Assembly: GCA_946415365.1 (NCBI GenBank)
Contig: CAMKSE010000004.1
Coordinates: forward strand, 62,001 to 126,000
Direction: 5' to 3'
DNA from: an uncultured Prevotellaceae bacterium
GTDB taxonomy: Bacteria; Bacteroidota; Bacteroidia; Bacteroidales; Bacteroidaceae
DNA: 64,000 nt
Shown piece by piece: positions 27,546-36,440 of this stretch; position 1 is the stretch's first letter, and each line of letters starts with the position of its first letter. Below the pieces are notes generated by a model. That model saw only the letters and a list, made by a program, of their open reading frames with translations, was not told where the DNA came from and made no database searches. Both the position numbers and the translations under genes were made by a program.

Positions 27546-29381
27546 TTATTCCAACTTCCCGCCGCCACCTGTCTCTGGATTGCTGTCGACCGATTGCTGG
27601 TTCATGTTGAGCCAACGGCCCCAGCCTGTCAACTTATGGAAGTCGCACTGTTCGTAGCCCTCGTTGTAGTTGTATTCTATAAGCGGGTTCCAACTCTTAA
27701 AGTCGTTTACGTAGATATCATGGTTCAGCAGGCATACGCTCAGTGTGTAATGGTCCAGATGCTCTTTGCTGTTGCTGATATCGCGATAGTGTACGAAAGC
27801 CTCTTTGAAAGCCTGATCCATAGCGGCTGAGATGGCTTTCAGTTCGGTATCTCCGCTCTCCTTGGCCAGCAGTTGGGCATAGTTGGCAATGTCGTAGAAA
27901 GCATGAACGTATTCTACTACCATATCCTCAAAACGTACGACAGGAGAATAGCGATATACGCCTCTGGTGGCACGGTCGATAGCGTCCTTTTGTGTGGGAT
28001 AGAGCGCCATGATGCGGTCGCACAGCTGCTTAGAAGCATCGATAATGGCATCGAACTTATCCATGCGAATCATCTTGAAGTCGCCATTGTTTGGGCTATT
28101 CTCATCGCTTTCCTCCATATAGCCGTTTTGCCATGTGGGCGTACAGTGCTCGAACATCAGGCCTGCAGCTTCTTCGGCATTGCCTGTTTCCACCAGTCCG
28201 CGCACAAACTCTGTCAGTATCTGGCCATCGCTACAGAGCACGTGGGCCGAAGCAACGATGTAGTCGGCAAATTCCCGTGCTTGCGTCAGCGACTCTATAT
28301 TGCCCATAAAGCAGTTGTGGAAGTACAGTGTGTTCAGGCGGTCAATGCCTGCAGCCTTCACGGCATCATACATCTCGTACATATCCATCCATTCGCCTTT
28401 GAGCCACTCATCGGTCATCACGCCACGGGTTGTGGCTTGGAAAATCTCTTCAACCTGGTACTTGCCTGGCACGTCTTCCATGGGGCTAAAGCCATCGCCG
28501 TGGCCCCAGATGGCCAACGAATAACTCTCTGCCGGACATTGCAGGCTGCTACACTCCAGGAACAGGCGCATCGTGTTAGGATTGCATATCTGCAGCAGCT
28601 TGGCTAAATCGCCCAAACCATGGGCCTGAAAACCTTCCTCCTTAATCTTGTTGAGATCGGTCTGGTCATTCAGTTCAAACCACACGATGTCGCCAGGTTC
28701 AGCATACTTACCAGAAAATGGTTTCCCGTATTCTGATTGATCCTTACCATATTTATAGAAACATATCACGCGCACATTGTTGTGGTCGGTCAGGAATTCC
28801 TTTGCTCTCTCCCAGAAGCCATATTCAATGTAAGTATCCATGGTGCCACCTGCATTGCCATAGACAAAGACGGTGTGTTTGGCGGGTTGTGGCACGTCGA
28901 ATACGTCCTTCGTCTTGCTCCATTCGTCAAACTTCGCAGCCATGTCGGTAGTGGTCTTCTTGAAGTTCAGGCTGAGGTTGTCACCGTTGCTGATGCACAG
29001 TTGGCCGCCCGCTATCTGCCAGTTGGCCGCCATCGCCTCTCGGTCACTTGGCGTCATGGTCAGCACTCCGTCGGCAGAGGCCGTATAAGTAAAATCTATC
29101 TTCTCGATGCCGATGGCTTTGTCACCTAAGGTGTAGTAGATGCGGGTGCTACCCGTTCCGTCTGCCTTGAACTCGGTGTTCTGCCACGTCTTGTCGTAGT
29201 TCCACTTGGCATAGGTCAACCCCGACACATCAGAATACCAGTTACCCACAATCGTTCCGTCATCACTCGATGTCGGATTAACCGGATTATCGCCTATGTC
29301 GTTGGTACACGACATCAATATACTTATGCCACAGATGACGAGAATATCGAACATCCATAGAGTCGTTCTTTTCATATTCAT
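27546..29381 (-). CDS. Clostripain-related cysteine peptidase (C11) with N-terminal lipocalin-like domain, lipoprotein
   Basis: The protein has 611 residues. The lipobox cysteine is C25 (SILMSC), with the linker DIGDNPVNP. Residues about 44-140 (GNWYSDVSG ... WQIAGGQLCISNGD) look like a lipocalin-like domain. The C11 domain follows, with H294 in AIWGHGDGF and C357 in YFHNCFMGNIESL. The domain order differs from the shorter C11 neighbour (25886-27505), so the two are diverged paralogues. ATG 29375 may be the true start, since AGGA sits 6-7 nt before it. It is a surface or periplasmic peptidase; the substrate is unknown. Confidence 0.86.
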   Translation of the reverse strand: MNMKRTTLWMFDILVICGISILMSCTNDIGDNPVNPTSSDDGTIVGNWYSDVSGLTYAKWNYDKTWQNTEFKADGTGSTRIYYTLGDKAIGIEKIDFTYTASADGVLTMTPSDREAMAANWQIAGGQLCISNGDNLSLNFKKTTTDMAAKFDEWSKTKDVFDVPQPAKHTVFVYGNAGGTMDTYIEYGFWERAKEFLTDHNNVRVICFYKYGKDQSEYGKPFSGKYAEPGDIVWFELNDQTDLNKIKEEGFQAHGLGDLAKLLQICNPNTMRLFLECSSLQCPAESYSLAIWGHGDGFSPMEDVPGKYQVEEIFQATTRGVMTDEWLKGEWMDMYEMYDAVKAAGIDRLNTLYFHNCFMGNIESLTQAREFADYIVASAHVLCSDGQILTEFVRGLVETGNAEEAAGLMFEHCTPTWQNGYMEESDENSPNNGDFKMIRMDKFDAIIDASKQLCDRIMALYPTQKDAIDRATRGVYRYSPVVRFEDMVVEYVHAFYDIANYAQLLAKESGDTELKAISAAMDQAFKEAFVHYRDISNSKEHLDHYTLSVCLLNHDIYVNDFKSWNPLIEYNYNEGYEQCDFHKLTGWGRWLNMNQQSVDSNPETGGGGKLE

Positions 29382-29406
29382 TCCTGTTTAACTATACCAT
29401 TTTCAC

Positions 29407-31434
29407 TTACCAAATCTTCACTCGGTCGGCTGGAGCCACGTAGAGCTTATCGCCAGGTTTGACACCGAAGAGGTCGTACCAGTCATCGATAAGACGCATG
29501 ACACCGTTCACACGGTTGTGGTTGGCTGAATGGGGGTCGATTTCCAGTTGCATCATTATATATGATTCTGGGTGATATGCTTTCCATAGATTGGCAACCT
29601 CCAGGAAGAATTGGCGCTGCTGGTGGCGCAGGGCCTCGCCGGTCAGCCCGTTGGCCTTCTGTTTGGCATTCCACATCTCATAGGCCAGCATAAAACCACC
29701 CAAGTCGGCAATATTCTCGCCCAGCGTCTTTTTACCGTCGGCCTGTACGCCGGGCAGTTGCTCCAGCTCGTTGTAACGATCGATCATCTGTTGCTGCTTC
29801 TCAAGGAACTTGGCTTTGTCGTCGGCCGCCCACCAGTCGGACTTCCTGCCTATGGCATCGTGTGCAGCTCCCTTGTTGTCGAAGCCATGTGTCATCTCGT
29901 GACCAAAGACCATGAGGGTTGCATAGCGCATGGTGCAATCCTTGTCGGTGGGGAAAAGCGCATCACCGAGAAAAACAGGGAGAATGACAAGCTCGTTGGT
30001 GCCCGGATCATAGAATGCATTCAAAGCTTTGAGCGACGACCCGTTGGGACTTATCAACAGGTACTCCCACTCATACTCCTTGGCAGTTTTTCCAGCCAGC
30101 ACGTTACGCAGATAGACGTCCGACTGCTCTTTGTACTGCACCAGGTCTTCCACAGGTGTCTTGCCCGTCATTTGGAAGTTTGTGTAGAAGGAGGTTTTGG
30201 GTATGACATTAAATCCCATGGCCTGCAGCTTCTCTATAGCCTTGGCCTTAGTGGCTGCACTCAGCCAGTCGAGATTCTCAATGCGTTGTGTGAAGAGCGT
30301 TCGCATCTCCTCCAACATCTGGAGAGCACCCTCACAGTCGGAGTTGCGATAGAGCACGGATATCTCATAGTCGAGGAACATCGACTTAGCCTGTGCGCTC
30401 ATATTTGAAAATACGTCAGTCTGCGTCATTCCGGCACTAAACATCGCTTTGCTAAGACTAGCACAAGCATAGTATCTCAGATAGGTCTGCAGCGTGGCGG
30501 TGTCGTACTGGTCTAACAACTCAAATATCCCATCTACTTCGGGCAGATAATAGGTATTATCATCTATATGGAAAGCCTCGCGGAATGCTTCCGTCAAGTC
30601 GTTGTCGGATAGCGTGAGACTTCTGGTCTTTGCCAAGGCATCAATAGCCCGCACGGGGGTGGAAGTAATGACGGGGCGGCCACGGCCGATGAAGGTGTGC
30701 TCTGGAGAAGAATCCGTCCAATTTTTTGTATAATTGTTTATCCAGACATCTATCTCAACCACCTTCTTCAGCAGCTGCGCACCTTCTTCGCTGTCGGTAT
30801 CTATGCCCAAATAGTTCTGGAGTACGGGTTTGATTTTCTCCTTTAGTTCTTCCAAAGTTTTGATACTTACCTCTTCATCACAGGCGAGGCCAGGAATGAT
30901 AGTGTACCTCAATATGCCGTCGGTAGCCATTACATCATGTCCCAATAAGGGACAGTATCCCAGGTCGGTCAACTTGCCGATGTTCCGAATCAAGTCGGCT
31001 TTGCTGATATCATTGCCCGGCTTCATCCGTGCCAGTACGCCGTCAAGGACAGCCTTCTCATCGTCTGCAGAGGGCGTATCCCCTAGAAGCAGCTGCATCG
31101 CATGATTAGGAGAATTGTAAGCTTTCATTTGACTCATCAAAATCAGGATCTGTTTTATTGAGGCTTCTAACATGGTGCCCCCAGCATCATCCGGTTGTTT
31201 AAGATACTCACCAAGGGCGAAATTCCAGAACGAATCGCCGGGCTTGACTGTGCGGTCCATGTACGATTCGTGAATGAAGGTTTCCTGGGCCAGTTCGCCG
31301 GCAGGGTCGTATGGTGGATTGGGAGTTACGGGGTTATCTGCTGTGCCGATTGCGTCGGTACACGACGTCAGCATCATCATAATGCCGCAGAAAGTGAGGG
31401 TGGCAGCGAGCACCCGTTGAGTCATCTTTTTCAT
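29407..31434 (-). CDS. M13 family zinc metallopeptidase (neprilysin/PepO-like), lipoprotein
   Basis: The protein has 675 residues. The lipobox cysteine is C25 in MMMLTSC, after a leader almost identical to that of the first C11 peptidase. The zinc site is complete: H512-E-x-x-H516 (VFGHEMTHGFD) and E573-x-x-x-D577 (GENIADLGG). The substrate-binding NAFYDPGTNELV replaces the usual NAYY motif. C-terminal CxxW is absent: the protein ends PADRVKIW. M13 peptidases hydrolyse oligopeptides at the amino side of hydrophobic residues, so it could finish the peptides made by the neighbouring C11 enzymes. Confidence 0.92.
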   Translation of the reverse strand: MKKMTQRVLAATLTFCGIMMMLTSCTDAIGTADNPVTPNPPYDPAGELAQETFIHESYMDRTVKPGDSFWNFALGEYLKQPDDAGGTMLEASIKQILILMSQMKAYNSPNHAMQLLLGDTPSADDEKAVLDGVLARMKPGNDISKADLIRNIGKLTDLGYCPLLGHDVMATDGILRYTIIPGLACDEEVSIKTLEELKEKIKPVLQNYLGIDTDSEEGAQLLKKVVEIDVWINNYTKNWTDSSPEHTFIGRGRPVITSTPVRAIDALAKTRSLTLSDNDLTEAFREAFHIDDNTYYLPEVDGIFELLDQYDTATLQTYLRYYACASLSKAMFSAGMTQTDVFSNMSAQAKSMFLDYEISVLYRNSDCEGALQMLEEMRTLFTQRIENLDWLSAATKAKAIEKLQAMGFNVIPKTSFYTNFQMTGKTPVEDLVQYKEQSDVYLRNVLAGKTAKEYEWEYLLISPNGSSLKALNAFYDPGTNELVILPVFLGDALFPTDKDCTMRYATLMVFGHEMTHGFDNKGAAHDAIGRKSDWWAADDKAKFLEKQQQMIDRYNELEQLPGVQADGKKTLGENIADLGGFMLAYEMWNAKQKANGLTGEALRHQQRQFFLEVANLWKAYHPESYIMMQLEIDPHSANHNRVNGVMRLIDDWYDLFGVKPGDKLYVAPADRVKIW

Positions 31435-31446
31435 ATAGTTTACGAT

Positions 31447-31950
31447 TTAGCGTTTACGTAAAGTGTGGTTGTTCAGGTCGAAGTAGTTGGCGGGGTTCTG
31501 CGGCTTGCCGTTCACGCGAGTCTCGAAGTGCAGGTGGGGTGTGGTGGCGCGACCTGTCTGTCCGACGAGGGCTACCACCTGCCCGGCCTTCACATGCTGA
31601 CCTTCTTTCACCAGGTTCTTCGAGTTATGGGCGTAGTAAGTCTCCAGACCATTGGCATGCTTGATGCGCACCAGATTGCCGTAGCCTGAGGACTTCTTCG
31701 AGAACACCACCTCACCGTCGAAAGCGGCATAGATCTTGTCCTTGGCCTTGGTCTTGAGGTCGACACCCGTATGCTGACGCCCACCCCGCTGGCCATATGG
31801 ACTAATGACCTTGGCTCCGGGCAGGGGGAAGCACCATTGTCGCGAAACTGCAGTATTATCCGACGGATAGACTTTTCGCGAGCAACCTGTCAGCATCATC
31901 AGTCCGCAGACAATGGTAGCGGCCAACACCCAATGAATGACTTTTTTCAT
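31447..31950 (-). CDS. M23 family peptidoglycan endopeptidase, lipoprotein
   Basis: ATG 31950 gives 167 residues with a clean lipoprotein signal (MKKVIHWVLAATIVCGLMML, cysteine 23). The LytM/M23 zinc site is complete: H60-x3-D64 (HTGVDL), H108 (YYAH), H139-L-H141. It should cleave peptidoglycan cross-bridges, or act as a cell-wall hydrolase activator. Two more in-frame starts lie upstream (ATG 31974 and a TTG at 31998) because a 24-bp tandem duplication repeats the start region. I reject them since they would put 8-16 polar residues before the signal peptide. Confidence 0.87.
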   Translation of the reverse strand: MKKVIHWVLAATIVCGLMMLTGCSRKVYPSDNTAVSRQWCFPLPGAKVISPYGQRGGRQHTGVDLKTKAKDKIYAAFDGEVVFSKKSSGYGNLVRIKHANGLETYYAHNSKNLVKEGQHVKAGQVVALVGQTGRATTPHLHFETRVNGKPQNPANYFDLNNHTLRKR

Positions 31951-31987
31951 TTTGTGTTGAGTTTCATTCTTCATTTTGCGTTGTGTT

Positions 31988-32857
31988 TCATTCCTCAATC
32001 ACCTGGGCACCATCGGCAATTGTTACTTTCCCGCAGCTACCATCTTTCCCGGCTCCGATATAAACGCTATCATTCCCTTCTTTGATAAGAGTGACGAGCG
32101 TCACGGTCGATCTGATCACGATATCACCACAAGAGCCTGACCATCCGCCTCCTATGGCAGCAGCATTGTTACCTCCCTTGGCTATGACAATACCTCCTTC
32201 TATCACGATGTTACCACATTCCAAGTCCTTGCCGCCTCCTATGCCAGCCGCCCAGCCCTGACTGCTGCTTTCCAAAGTGCCAGGGCCTTTAATGGTAAGC
32301 GTCTTGCCCTTGGTCACAAAGATGCCAGGACGGTTCTCGTAGCCACCCCTCACCTTGTTGGTTGTTCCTTCGGCCAGAACAATCGTCGCATCACCAGCAC
32401 AAGTGATACCCGCATACTCATAGAGAGCCACATCGGGAATGTGTGTAATGTCCACACCGTTTAGTATGACTGTAGCTTTGTCAGCGATTGTGATCTTATA
32501 TGAACCTGCTGTTCCCGTAAGCACGTCTCCATCCTGAGCTACGTAAGGCGCAGTAAGGGTGTCGAGATCAACTTGTGCATGCCTCGTCTCTTTTGCCACC
32601 TCATTGATTTTGACTGTGCCGCTTGTTTGTTCTTCTTTAGAAACCTCAGTAACCCTCGGTGACCTGCGCCTCGTACGCGTTCTTCGCCTGTTACGCTGCC
32701 TCTGTCTGTTCTGCATGACCGACATCTCTGCTTCCTTCATCATTATAGCTGATGCTTCTTCAAGCACAGCATACGCATAGCTCTCTACCGCATCAGCTTC
32801 AAAGGCTACAAGAAGCATCATCAAAATAGAGAGCATCCTATTCATCATCTTTTTCAT
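31988..32857 (-). CDS. Secreted glycine-rich repeat protein with arginine-rich segment, unknown function
   Basis: The protein has about 289 residues from ATG 32857 (or 292 from 32866), with a signal peptide rich in methionine. Residues about 50-75 are very basic (NRQRQRNRRRTRTRRRSPR). From about residue 100 it forms imperfect repeats of the type AAxIGGGx-x-CGxIVIxGGxVxAxGG, which occur in adhesin-like, beta-helical surface proteins and in carbohydrate-binding DUF4353-type proteins. The repeats keep one cysteine each (ECGNI, SCGDI, SCGKV). The function is unknown. The stop codon lies within the duplicated region upstream of the M23 gene. Confidence 0.6.
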   Translation of the reverse strand: MKKMMNRMLSILMMLLVAFEADAVESYAYAVLEEASAIMMKEAEMSVMQNRQRQRNRRRTRTRRRSPRVTEVSKEEQTSGTVKINEVAKETRHAQVDLDTLTAPYVAQDGDVLTGTAGSYKITIADKATVILNGVDITHIPDVALYEYAGITCAGDATIVLAEGTTNKVRGGYENRPGIFVTKGKTLTIKGPGTLESSSQGWAAGIGGGKDLECGNIVIEGGIVIAKGGNNAAAIGGGWSGSCGDIVIRSTVTLVTLIKEGNDSVYIGAGKDGSCGKVTIADGAQVIEE

Positions 32858-32914
32858 ATGGTCCATTCGTTTTTGTAGTTGTTGACAATGAAGGTTGTCG
32901 GTTCTCTTGATTTA

Positions 32915-33529
32915 TTAGAAGAACAAGGTGGCAGAAACCTGTACGGTGCTGGACTTGGGCTTAAGTTCGTCGTTATTGGCCTTGGCTCTGTCAATCTCAG
33001 CCTCCAGTTCTCCAGTCTTAGCGATGCCGAGGCTGTAGACAACCCCCACCTCGATCTTTTTGGTCAGCATGGCTCCGATACCGAAGTTCCAGTTGAACAT
33101 CGACTTCTTCATCTGGAACGTGTTCTTGTAACTGCTCGACTCGTTCCATGTGAACTCATCTTCACCGACATTGAAACCGAATTGTGGGCCTGTGGCCAGA
33201 TAGATGCCAGACTCTTCATTGAGCTTGAGGTTCACACGGACATCGATAGGCACAATGACACTCTGACGCTTGATCTTCTCACCAGCAACCTTGCTGTTGG
33301 CCTGCTCATAGAATATCGAACCTTGTACCCCGAGGAACGGCAGGAAGTCGATCTTCAGCGTCGGACCAACGAAGAAGCCGACACCGGCCTCACAGTCGAC
33401 GGCATCGTTGTCAATACTCATCTTGGTAAAGTTTACACCACCCTTCACACCGAAGGCGATTCCCTGAGCACTTGCGGGCATCACAGCAAACATGGCCATG
33501 ACTACCATCGAAATAATAAATTTCTTCAT
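32915..33529 (-). CDS. Small outer-membrane beta-barrel protein (porin family, PorT-like)
   Basis: The 204-residue protein has a standard signal peptide (MKKFIISMVVMAMFAVMPASA). Alternating hydrophobic strands follow (GIAFGVKGGVNFTKM, GVGFFVGPTLKIDFL, LGVQGSIFYEQ, GIYLATGPQFGFNVG), with a terminal aromatic residue (ATLFF), as expected for an 8-strand outer-membrane barrel. Its role is unknown; immunogenic porin-like proteins of this type are common in Prevotella. It is the first gene of the minus-strand run and has its own promoter box. Confidence 0.8.
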   Translation of the reverse strand: MKKFIISMVVMAMFAVMPASAQGIAFGVKGGVNFTKMSIDNDAVDCEAGVGFFVGPTLKIDFLPFLGVQGSIFYEQANSKVAGEKIKRQSVIVPIDVRVNLKLNEESGIYLATGPQFGFNVGEDEFTWNESSSYKNTFQMKKSMFNWNFGIGAMLTKKIEVGVVYSLGIAKTGELEAEIDRAKANNDELKPKSSTVQVSATLFF

Positions 33530-33555
33530 AATTGTTTTAATTAATAATAACTCTG

Positions 33556-33563
33556 CAAATATA
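33556..33563 (-). promoter_or_regulatory. Bacteroidota -7 box for the beta-barrel gene
   Basis: TATATTTG (then CAGAG) on the minus strand lies 26 nt before ATG 33529. Confidence 0.6.
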
Positions 33564-33692
33564 GATATTTTTCACTAACAAATGCACATAAAACACTATT
33601 TATAGTATATGTTTTATTATTAATTAACAAGAATCCTCCTGCCCAACAATGAAAAAACTGCTCATTTTCTTCGCTTAATCAAAATTTTACGC

Positions 33693-33700
33693 TACCTTTG
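33693..33700 (+). promoter_or_regulatory. Bacteroidota -7 box for purN, very close to the start codon
   Basis: TACCTTTG followed by CACCC; only 8 nt separate the box from ATG 33709. Transcription starting the usual 5-8 nt downstream would give a leaderless or nearly leaderless mRNA. Confidence 0.6.
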
Positions 33701-33708
33701 CACCCGTC

Positions 33709-34290
33709 ATGGAAAGAACTAATATCGCCATATTCGTGTCGGGAAGCGGCACGAACTGTGAGAACCTGATTAAGTATTTTGCGAACCACGAGCACATCTA
33801 CCCTGCCCTCGTGGTCAGCAACAAGGCTGACGCCTATGCCCTTGTGAGGGCAGAGCGACTGGGAGTGCCAACGGCGGTCACTCCAAAGGCCGACCTGAAC
33901 AACCCTGACGTGATGCTGCCGCTGCTCAGGAGGTACGACATCGGCTTCATCGTGCTAGCGGGATTCCTGCCCATAGTGCCCAACTTCATCATTGACGCCT
34001 ATCCGCATAAGATCATCAACATACACCCTGCCCTGTTGCCGAAATACGGTGGCAAGGGGATGTGGGGACACCACGTGCATGAGGCCGTAAAGGCGGCTGG
34101 TGAGAAGGAGACGGGTATGACCGTGCACTGGGTGACACCGGTGTGCGACTCGGGGGAGATCATTGCGCAGTTCAGTGTGGCATTGTCGCCCGATGACAGC
34201 GTAGACGACATCGCGGAGAAAGAGCACCAACTGGAAATGGAGCACTTCCCTAAGATCGTTGAATCTGTGATAAGTGAATTAAAGGTATAA
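33709..34290 (+). CDS. purN: Phosphoribosylglycinamide formyltransferase
   Basis: The 193-residue protein transfers the formyl group of 10-formyl-tetrahydrofolate to GAR, step 3 of purine synthesis. The phosphate-binding loop is SGSGTNCENL at 11-20. The catalytic triad is N104 and H106 (NIHPALLPKYGG) plus D147 (TPVCDSGEII). The length is slightly shorter than E. coli PurN. A phosphatase gene follows after 5 nt. Confidence 0.95.
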   Translation: MERTNIAIFVSGSGTNCENLIKYFANHEHIYPALVVSNKADAYALVRAERLGVPTAVTPKADLNNPDVMLPLLRRYDIGFIVLAGFLPIVPNFIIDAYPHKIINIHPALLPKYGGKGMWGHHVHEAVKAAGEKETGMTVHWVTPVCDSGEIIAQFSVALSPDDSVDDIAEKEHQLEMEHFPKIVESVISELKV

Positions 34291-34295
34291 GAGAT

Positions 34296-36440
34296 ATGAA
34301 GATAAAGGAAGACAGCTGTCTGACAGAGGCGGAAGGCAAAGCTCAATACACCGCGAGCAGTCATCGTAGGGTAATTCTATTGTCATCTATCTTCTTCTAT
34401 CTCCTTCTTACATCCTCTATCTTCCTTTTCTCCTGTGGTGAGGAGAAGCGTATGAGGATTCGCGCCAGCATGGCCGACAGCATCATGTATGCAGCCGGAG
34501 AAACGCGCAACTACACTCGAATACTGGCGCTCGCCGACAGTCTGGAGGCTCTGGGCGACCTGACTCAGGTGAATGCCAACAGATGGCGCGGTGTGGCATA
34601 TTTCTATCAGGGTCAGAACCGCACGTCGGAGTTCTACTACAAGAAGGCTGTGGCGGCTGAGATCAAGAGCGAGAACGACGCGCTGAACTACAACAAGTCG
34701 GCCCGTCGCCTGGCCAACATGATGCTGAAGAAGGGTGACTACGAAGGAGCACTGCGCGTAGCCATGGATGCCCTCGACAAGATGCACGACAACAACAGCG
34801 GCTCCAGCACAGACATTGCAATACTGACCAACACCGTTGGGTGCTGTCTGCTGAACCTCGGCAGAACGGAACAGGCCGCAAAGAGTTTTCAGGAGGCGTA
34901 CGGACTGTTTATGGAGATGGCGGTTTCTGACTCTACGGGTCGCAAAGGACAGCAGGCCTATGACGCGGCATGTAGCATTGCCAACGAATACCTCAACGCC
35001 ATGCGCTATGAGGACGCACTACCCTGGACCGACCGCGCCGAAGAACTGCTCAGGGCCTACGAGCAACTGCCCGTAGCCGAATCCAAGGTCATCGACAATT
35101 CTCAGGCACAGATTAACCTGCTTCGTGCCATTGCCCTGCAAAATACCGGACAGACGAAAGAGGCCGCAAAAGCTTTCAAGGACGCAGTGAACACGCGTTA
35201 CGGAAAGTCGGGAGAAGGCCGCCTCTATGCCAACGACTACCTGATGGCTGCACAACGCTACAGCGAGGCCGCCGACAACTTCCGCGACCTGAACCGTCTG
35301 CTCAGCCAGGGCGGCATCACCCTGACGCTCGACAACATACAGCAGTACCTGCTGCCAAAATACCGTGCCAACGTGGGAGCACAGCGCAAGGACTCTGCCA
35401 TCAACGTGGGTCTGCAGATCTGCGAGTCGCTGGACAGTGCCATCAGCGAAGCCAAGCGCAACGATGCCGCAGAGCTGGCCACGATGTACGACACCCACCA
35501 GAAGGAGGCACAGATAGCACATCAGCAGGCTGACCTATCCAGACAACGTCTCATCGGCACAGCCATCGCACTGGTGCTGCTCGTGTCATTCTTCACCATC
35601 TACACCCTCCACAAACGGAAGGCCACGCACCATCTGGCCATCGCCCACGAGAAACTGCAGCACGCCTACGACAAACTGGAGGAGACGACTGCTGCCAAAG
35701 AGCGCATAGAGAGCGAACTGCGTATCGCCAGAGACATACAGATGTCGATGGTGCCCAATATCTTCCCAGATAGGGAAGGACTCGACATCTACGCCGCGAT
35801 CGCTCCTGCCAAGGAGGTGGGCGGTGACCTGTACGGCTATCTGCTGCTCGGCGACCACCTCTACTTCTGCCTGGGTGACGTCAGCGGAAAGGGTGTGCCA
35901 GCCAGTCTGTTCATGGCCCAGGCCACACGACTGTTCCGCACACTGGCCACCCAGCACATGATGCCCGCAGAAATAGCCACGCGGATGAACGAGGCCTTGA
36001 CAGAGGACAACGATCAGGGTATGTTTGTCACGTTGTTCATCGGTCTGGCCGACCTCAAGAACGGCAGGCTGGACTTCTGCAATGCCGGACACAACAAGCC
36101 CATTGTGATGGAACCTACGCCAGAGGGCACCGTCTATGCCCGCTTCCTTCACATGCTGCCCAATGCTCCCATCGGCATGTGGCCCACCTTACAGTTCCAA
36201 GGCGAGGAGATAGAGGATATACGAGGCCTGCGGCTGTTCATTTACTCCGACGGTCTGAATGAGGCAGAGGACGGTGAACTGCAACAGTTCGGAAACGACC
36301 GACTGATGGAAATCCTCACCAGTCGGCCGTACGAGAATGCGAAAGAAGTCGTTGAGACGCTTCGGAAGGCCGTTGAGGAACATCGGAAAGGTACTGCCCC
36401 CAATGACGACCTGACGATGATGTGCCTCGAAATCAAATAG
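34296..36440 (+). CDS. TPR-containing membrane-bound PPM/SpoIIE-type serine phosphatase
   Basis: The protein has 714 residues. An N-terminal hydrophobic segment (about 27-47) anchors or exports it. TPR-like helical repeats follow in the periplasm (about 75-370), then a membrane segment (LIGTAIALVLLVSFFTIYTL), a coiled coil, and a cytoplasmic phosphatase domain of the RsbU/SpoIIE type. The metal-site residues are in AKEVGGDLYGY, LGDVSGKGVPASLFMA, CNAGHNKP, YSDGLNEAED and NDDLTMMCL. Such proteins dephosphorylate anti-sigma antagonists or other phosphoproteins in response to an envelope signal. No anti-sigma partner is adjacent. The frame starts 5 nt after purN, and its last 8 nt overlap the convergent lpd gene. 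Confidence 0.87.
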   Translation: MKIKEDSCLTEAEGKAQYTASSHRRVILLSSIFFYLLLTSSIFLFSCGEEKRMRIRASMADSIMYAAGETRNYTRILALADSLEALGDLTQVNANRWRGVAYFYQGQNRTSEFYYKKAVAAEIKSENDALNYNKSARRLANMMLKKGDYEGALRVAMDALDKMHDNNSGSSTDIAILTNTVGCCLLNLGRTEQAAKSFQEAYGLFMEMAVSDSTGRKGQQAYDAACSIANEYLNAMRYEDALPWTDRAEELLRAYEQLPVAESKVIDNSQAQINLLRAIALQNTGQTKEAAKAFKDAVNTRYGKSGEGRLYANDYLMAAQRYSEAADNFRDLNRLLSQGGITLTLDNIQQYLLPKYRANVGAQRKDSAINVGLQICESLDSAISEAKRNDAAELATMYDTHQKEAQIAHQQADLSRQRLIGTAIALVLLVSFFTIYTLHKRKATHHLAIAHEKLQHAYDKLEETTAAKERIESELRIARDIQMSMVPNIFPDREGLDIYAAIAPAKEVGGDLYGYLLLGDHLYFCLGDVSGKGVPASLFMAQATRLFRTLATQHMMPAEIATRMNEALTEDNDQGMFVTLFIGLADLKNGRLDFCNAGHNKPIVMEPTPEGTVYARFLHMLPNAPIGMWPTLQFQGEEIEDIRGLRLFIYSDGLNEAEDGELQQFGNDRLMEILTSRPYENAKEVVETLRKAVEEHRKGTAPNDDLTMMCLEIK

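Noticed and set aside
29407..31434. Inactive M13 peptidase because the usual NAYY motif is altered
   Set aside because: All zinc ligands and the catalytic Glu are intact, and NAFY is a conservative change.
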